Origin: UBA2357 sp002344625
GTDB lineage: Bacteria > Pseudomonadota > Gammaproteobacteria > Burkholderiales > Rhodocyclaceae
Direction: 5' to 3'
Assembly (NCBI GenBank): GCA_937995335.1
Contig: CALKIH010000041.1
Span: forward strand, 211,709 to 275,708
Length of the DNA stretch: 64,000 nt
Below the pieces are notes generated by a model. The model ran no database searches. It was not told where the DNA came from and worked only from the letters and a program-made list of their open reading frames with translations. This document shows positions 62,587 through 64,000 of the stretch, in pieces. The position numbers and the translations under genes are program-made. Every line of letters starts with the position of its first letter. The first letter of the stretch is position 1.

Positions 62587-63045
62587 ATGCTATCCAAACA
62601 ACTGGTCCTGGCGGCGGCCGTGTCCGCGGTGTTGGCCGCCTGCGGCGCCGACGAACCCCGGACCGCGGCGGCGCCTGCGGCCGCAGCACCCGCACCGGCT
62701 GCCGCGGCACCCGCGCCAGCGCCGGCCCCCACCCCCGCACCGGTCGCAGCAGCGCCCGCCGCACCGGCAGCGGCTACCGCCGCCCCTGCCGCAGCGGGCG
62801 GTGAAAGCATCTACAAGAAAGTCTGTGCCCTGTGCCATGCCGCCGGCGTGGCAGGCGCCCCGTTGCCGGGCAACAAGGACGAGTGGGCCCCTCGCATCGC
62901 CCAAGGCAACGACACGCTCTACAAACATGCCATCGAGGGCTACACCGGCGCCAAAGGCCTGATGCCGGCACGCGGCGGCAACCCGAAACTGACCGACGAC
63001 GAGGTCAAGGCAGCGGTCGACTTCATGGTGCACAAGTCGCAATAG
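62587..63045 (+). CDS. c-type cytochrome lipoprotein (cytochrome c5-like)
   Basis: A 152-aa monohaem cytochrome. It has a signal peptide with lipobox LAAC (Cys19), an Ala/Pro-rich spacer (about 25-75), and a cytochrome domain with CALCH and the methionine-containing segment GLMPARGGNPKLTDDEVKAAVDFMV. That is the c5-like pattern. AAGGAGA precedes the ATG. It probably shuttles electrons on the periplasmic side, perhaps to the nitrous oxide reductase or other terminal enzymes. Its FNR-type promoter supports anaerobic use. Confidence 0.88.
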   Translation: MLSKQLVLAAAVSAVLAACGADEPRTAAAPAAAAPAPAAAAPAPAPAPTPAPVAAAPAAPAAATAAPAAAGGESIYKKVCALCHAAGVAGAPLPGNKDEWAPRIAQGNDTLYKHAIEGYTGAKGLMPARGGNPKLTDDEVKAAVDFMVHKSQ

Positions 63046-63074
63046 CGCCGATCCGCGGCACACCCAGGAACGCG

Positions 63075-63103
63075 ATGGAGGCCCCGGCGGCCTCCATTTT
63101 TTT
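63075..63103 (+). terminator. Intrinsic terminator after the cytochrome gene
   Basis: A perfect 9-bp stem (ATGGAGGCC with GGCCTCCAT, loop CCGGC) is followed by T6. It is textbook in form and lies 29 bases after the cytochrome stop. Confidence 0.9.
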
Positions 63104-63117
63104 GTGAACGCGGGTTC

Positions 63118-63933
63118 TCAGCGCCTGAAACCCCAGCCCGCGACAAGCAAGGGCAACGCGATCCAGCCGGCCATGACCAGCCCCAGCAACCACGGGCTGG
63201 CCAGCGCCGGCGGGAACACGGTCGCGAGACCGTACAGGGTGCGCACATCCTCGAGCGAAAAAATGTTCAGGATCCGGAACACCCCGGCCGGGTTCAACAA
63301 CATCAGGTACGGAAACAGTTGCCCGCCCCACTGGCCACCGCTCACCACCAGCGCCCCCAGCAACAGCAGGTCGAACACCAGCACGAAGAAAAACCACATC
63401 GCGATCGCCAGACCGGAAGCGCGGGTGCGGTCGGATGCGAACACCGACAGCATCACCGCCAGGCTGAGGAAGGCGCAGCCGAGCAACACCGAGCTCAGCA
63501 TGAAGCCGAAGTAGTGGAACAGCGCCTCGAGATCGAGTCGCGCCGACAACACCACGGCCACGAGGCCGAAACCCGCCACGGTCGAAAAACTCAGCGCGGC
63601 CGCCAGGCCCAGATACTTGCCCAGCAGCAATTCGCCGCGGGTGATCGGCATCGACAGCAGCAGGTCGAGCGAACCGCGCTCGCGCTCGCCGACGATGGCA
63701 TCGAAGCCCAGCACCAGCGCGATCAACGGGATCAGATAGATCACCAGACTGACGAGGCTGGCGATCGTGACCTCGATCGAACGAAAACCCACCGCGCCCT
63801 GCTGGGCCGCGCCGAAGTAGGCGATCACCAGCGCGAACACGGTAAACACCAGCGCCACCGCGAGCACCCAGCGGTTGCGGATGCGGTCCCAGAACTCCTT
63901 GCCGGCGATCGTGGCGATCTGCGAGATTTCCAT
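63118..63933 (-). CDS. nosY: NosY-like ABC-2 permease (nitrous oxide reductase maturation)
   Basis: A 271-aa inner-membrane ABC-2 type permease with about six membrane segments. Family-like stretches are IATIAGKEFWDRIRNRWVLAVALVFTVFALVIAYFGAA, then GFDAIVGERERGSLDLLLSMPITRGELLLGKYLG. NosY with NosF and NosD helps supply sulfur or copper for the Cu sites of nitrous oxide reductase. The nosF, nosD and nosL genes are not in this window; the gene is at the edge. Another ABC-2 permease role cannot be fully excluded. Confidence 0.75.
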   Translation of the reverse strand: MEISQIATIAGKEFWDRIRNRWVLAVALVFTVFALVIAYFGAAQQGAVGFRSIEVTIASLVSLVIYLIPLIALVLGFDAIVGERERGSLDLLLSMPITRGELLLGKYLGLAAALSFSTVAGFGLVAVVLSARLDLEALFHYFGFMLSSVLLGCAFLSLAVMLSVFASDRTRASGLAIAMWFFFVLVFDLLLLGALVVSGGQWGGQLFPYLMLLNPAGVFRILNIFSLEDVRTLYGLATVFPPALASPWLLGLVMAGWIALPLLVAGWGFRR

Positions 63934-63968
63934 GCCTGGTCTGCTCCTAGGGTGTGTTCACAATTGAG

Positions 63969-63982
63969 GTGATCCGCGTCAA
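63969..63982. promoter_or_regulatory. FNR/DNR-type box upstream of nosY
   Basis: On the minus strand the site reads TTGACGCGGATCAC (TTGAC-N4-ATCAC). Class II spacing toward nosY would place the start site at the nosY ATG, which is awkward; the box might instead serve a divergent gene beyond the window edge. Oxygen or nitric oxide control of nos genes by such boxes is well established. Confidence 0.45.
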
Positions 63983-64000
63983 GCCAACCAGATATAGGCG

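Noticed and set aside
63979..64000. Possible end of a minus-strand gene (tail AYIWLA then stop) at the window edge
   Set aside because: It resembles the end of some cytochromes, but six residues are too few to support a gene call.
1..64000. tRNA or rRNA genes, insertion sequences, prophage, CRISPR arrays
   Set aside because: No repeat-spacer pattern, transposase, integrase or tRNA-like cloverleaf was recognised when reading both strands; this was by eye, so a tRNA scan could still find a missed one.

Overview
The window is about 64 kb of GC-rich, densely coding bacterial chromosome. Gene content points to a facultatively anaerobic, denitrifying betaproteobacterium, most likely Rhodocyclales (Azoarcus/Thauera-like). 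The evidence is a zapA-6S RNA locus, four FNR/DNR-type boxes, a NapC-type multihaem cytochrome, a dihaem cytochrome c peroxidase, a NosY-like permease and a TonB/Fur iron network. This placement is inference from gene content; no 16S or tRNA gene is present. I see no insertion sequence, prophage, CRISPR array or origin.

Layout. 1-2663: zinc ABC importer aztABC, overlapping the end of an unidentified upstream gene. 2726-6848 (minus): LysE and TauE exporters, 6S RNA with a near-perfect terminator, zapA, a small coiled-coil gene, and ilvD. 6981-12862 (plus): yceH-like gene, lgt, and a three-gene unit of a membrane GGDEF/EAL protein, a porin-like outer-membrane protein and a small PstS-like periplasmic protein. 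12889-16493: FAH-family hydrolase, then a Bfd-like ferredoxin, a possible small membrane protein and tonB-exbB-exbD behind a Fur-like box. 16693-25221: NapC/EB_dh fusion cytochrome, a Fur-superfamily regulator, cytochrome c peroxidase, and an imelysin / dihaem oxidoreductase / imelysin / DUF1513 operon with a Fur-like box. 25509-30263: macA-macB-OM lipoprotein efflux operon. 30272-37355: azlCD, a zinc-ribbon/Sel1 protein, YgiQ-type radical SAM, GST, DMT exporter, HDOD protein. 37618-44030: TonB-dependent receptor followed by PepSY-TM, DUF2271, DUF4198, a membrane-anchored flavodoxin reductase and a DUF6746-like protein, which read as an iron uptake and reduction module. 44120-53611: katG, a large MscS-type channel, DUF3429 protein, small Cys protein, TIR protein, sdaA. 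53762-62445: a FolC-like ligase with purU, a B12-binding radical SAM protein, a degenerate HD-GYP protein, a thioesterase and an Orn/Lys/Arg decarboxylase. 62587-63933: FNR-driven c-type cytochrome lipoprotein and nosY.

How it fits together. Two regulatory themes recur. Fur-like boxes precede the bfd/tonB-exbBD region, the imelysin operon and the TonB receptor, so energy supply, uptake, periplasmic iron handling and probably ferric reduction look co-regulated. FNR-type boxes (TTGAY-N4-RTCAA-like) precede the NapC/EB_dh cytochrome, the peroxidase, the cytochrome lipoprotein and the region upstream of nosY, tying these redox proteins to low-oxygen growth. The most novel-looking units are the split PepSY/DUF2271/DUF4198/flavoreductase module, the NapC-EB_dh fusion, and the degenerate-GGDEF/EAL-porin-PstS-like operon.
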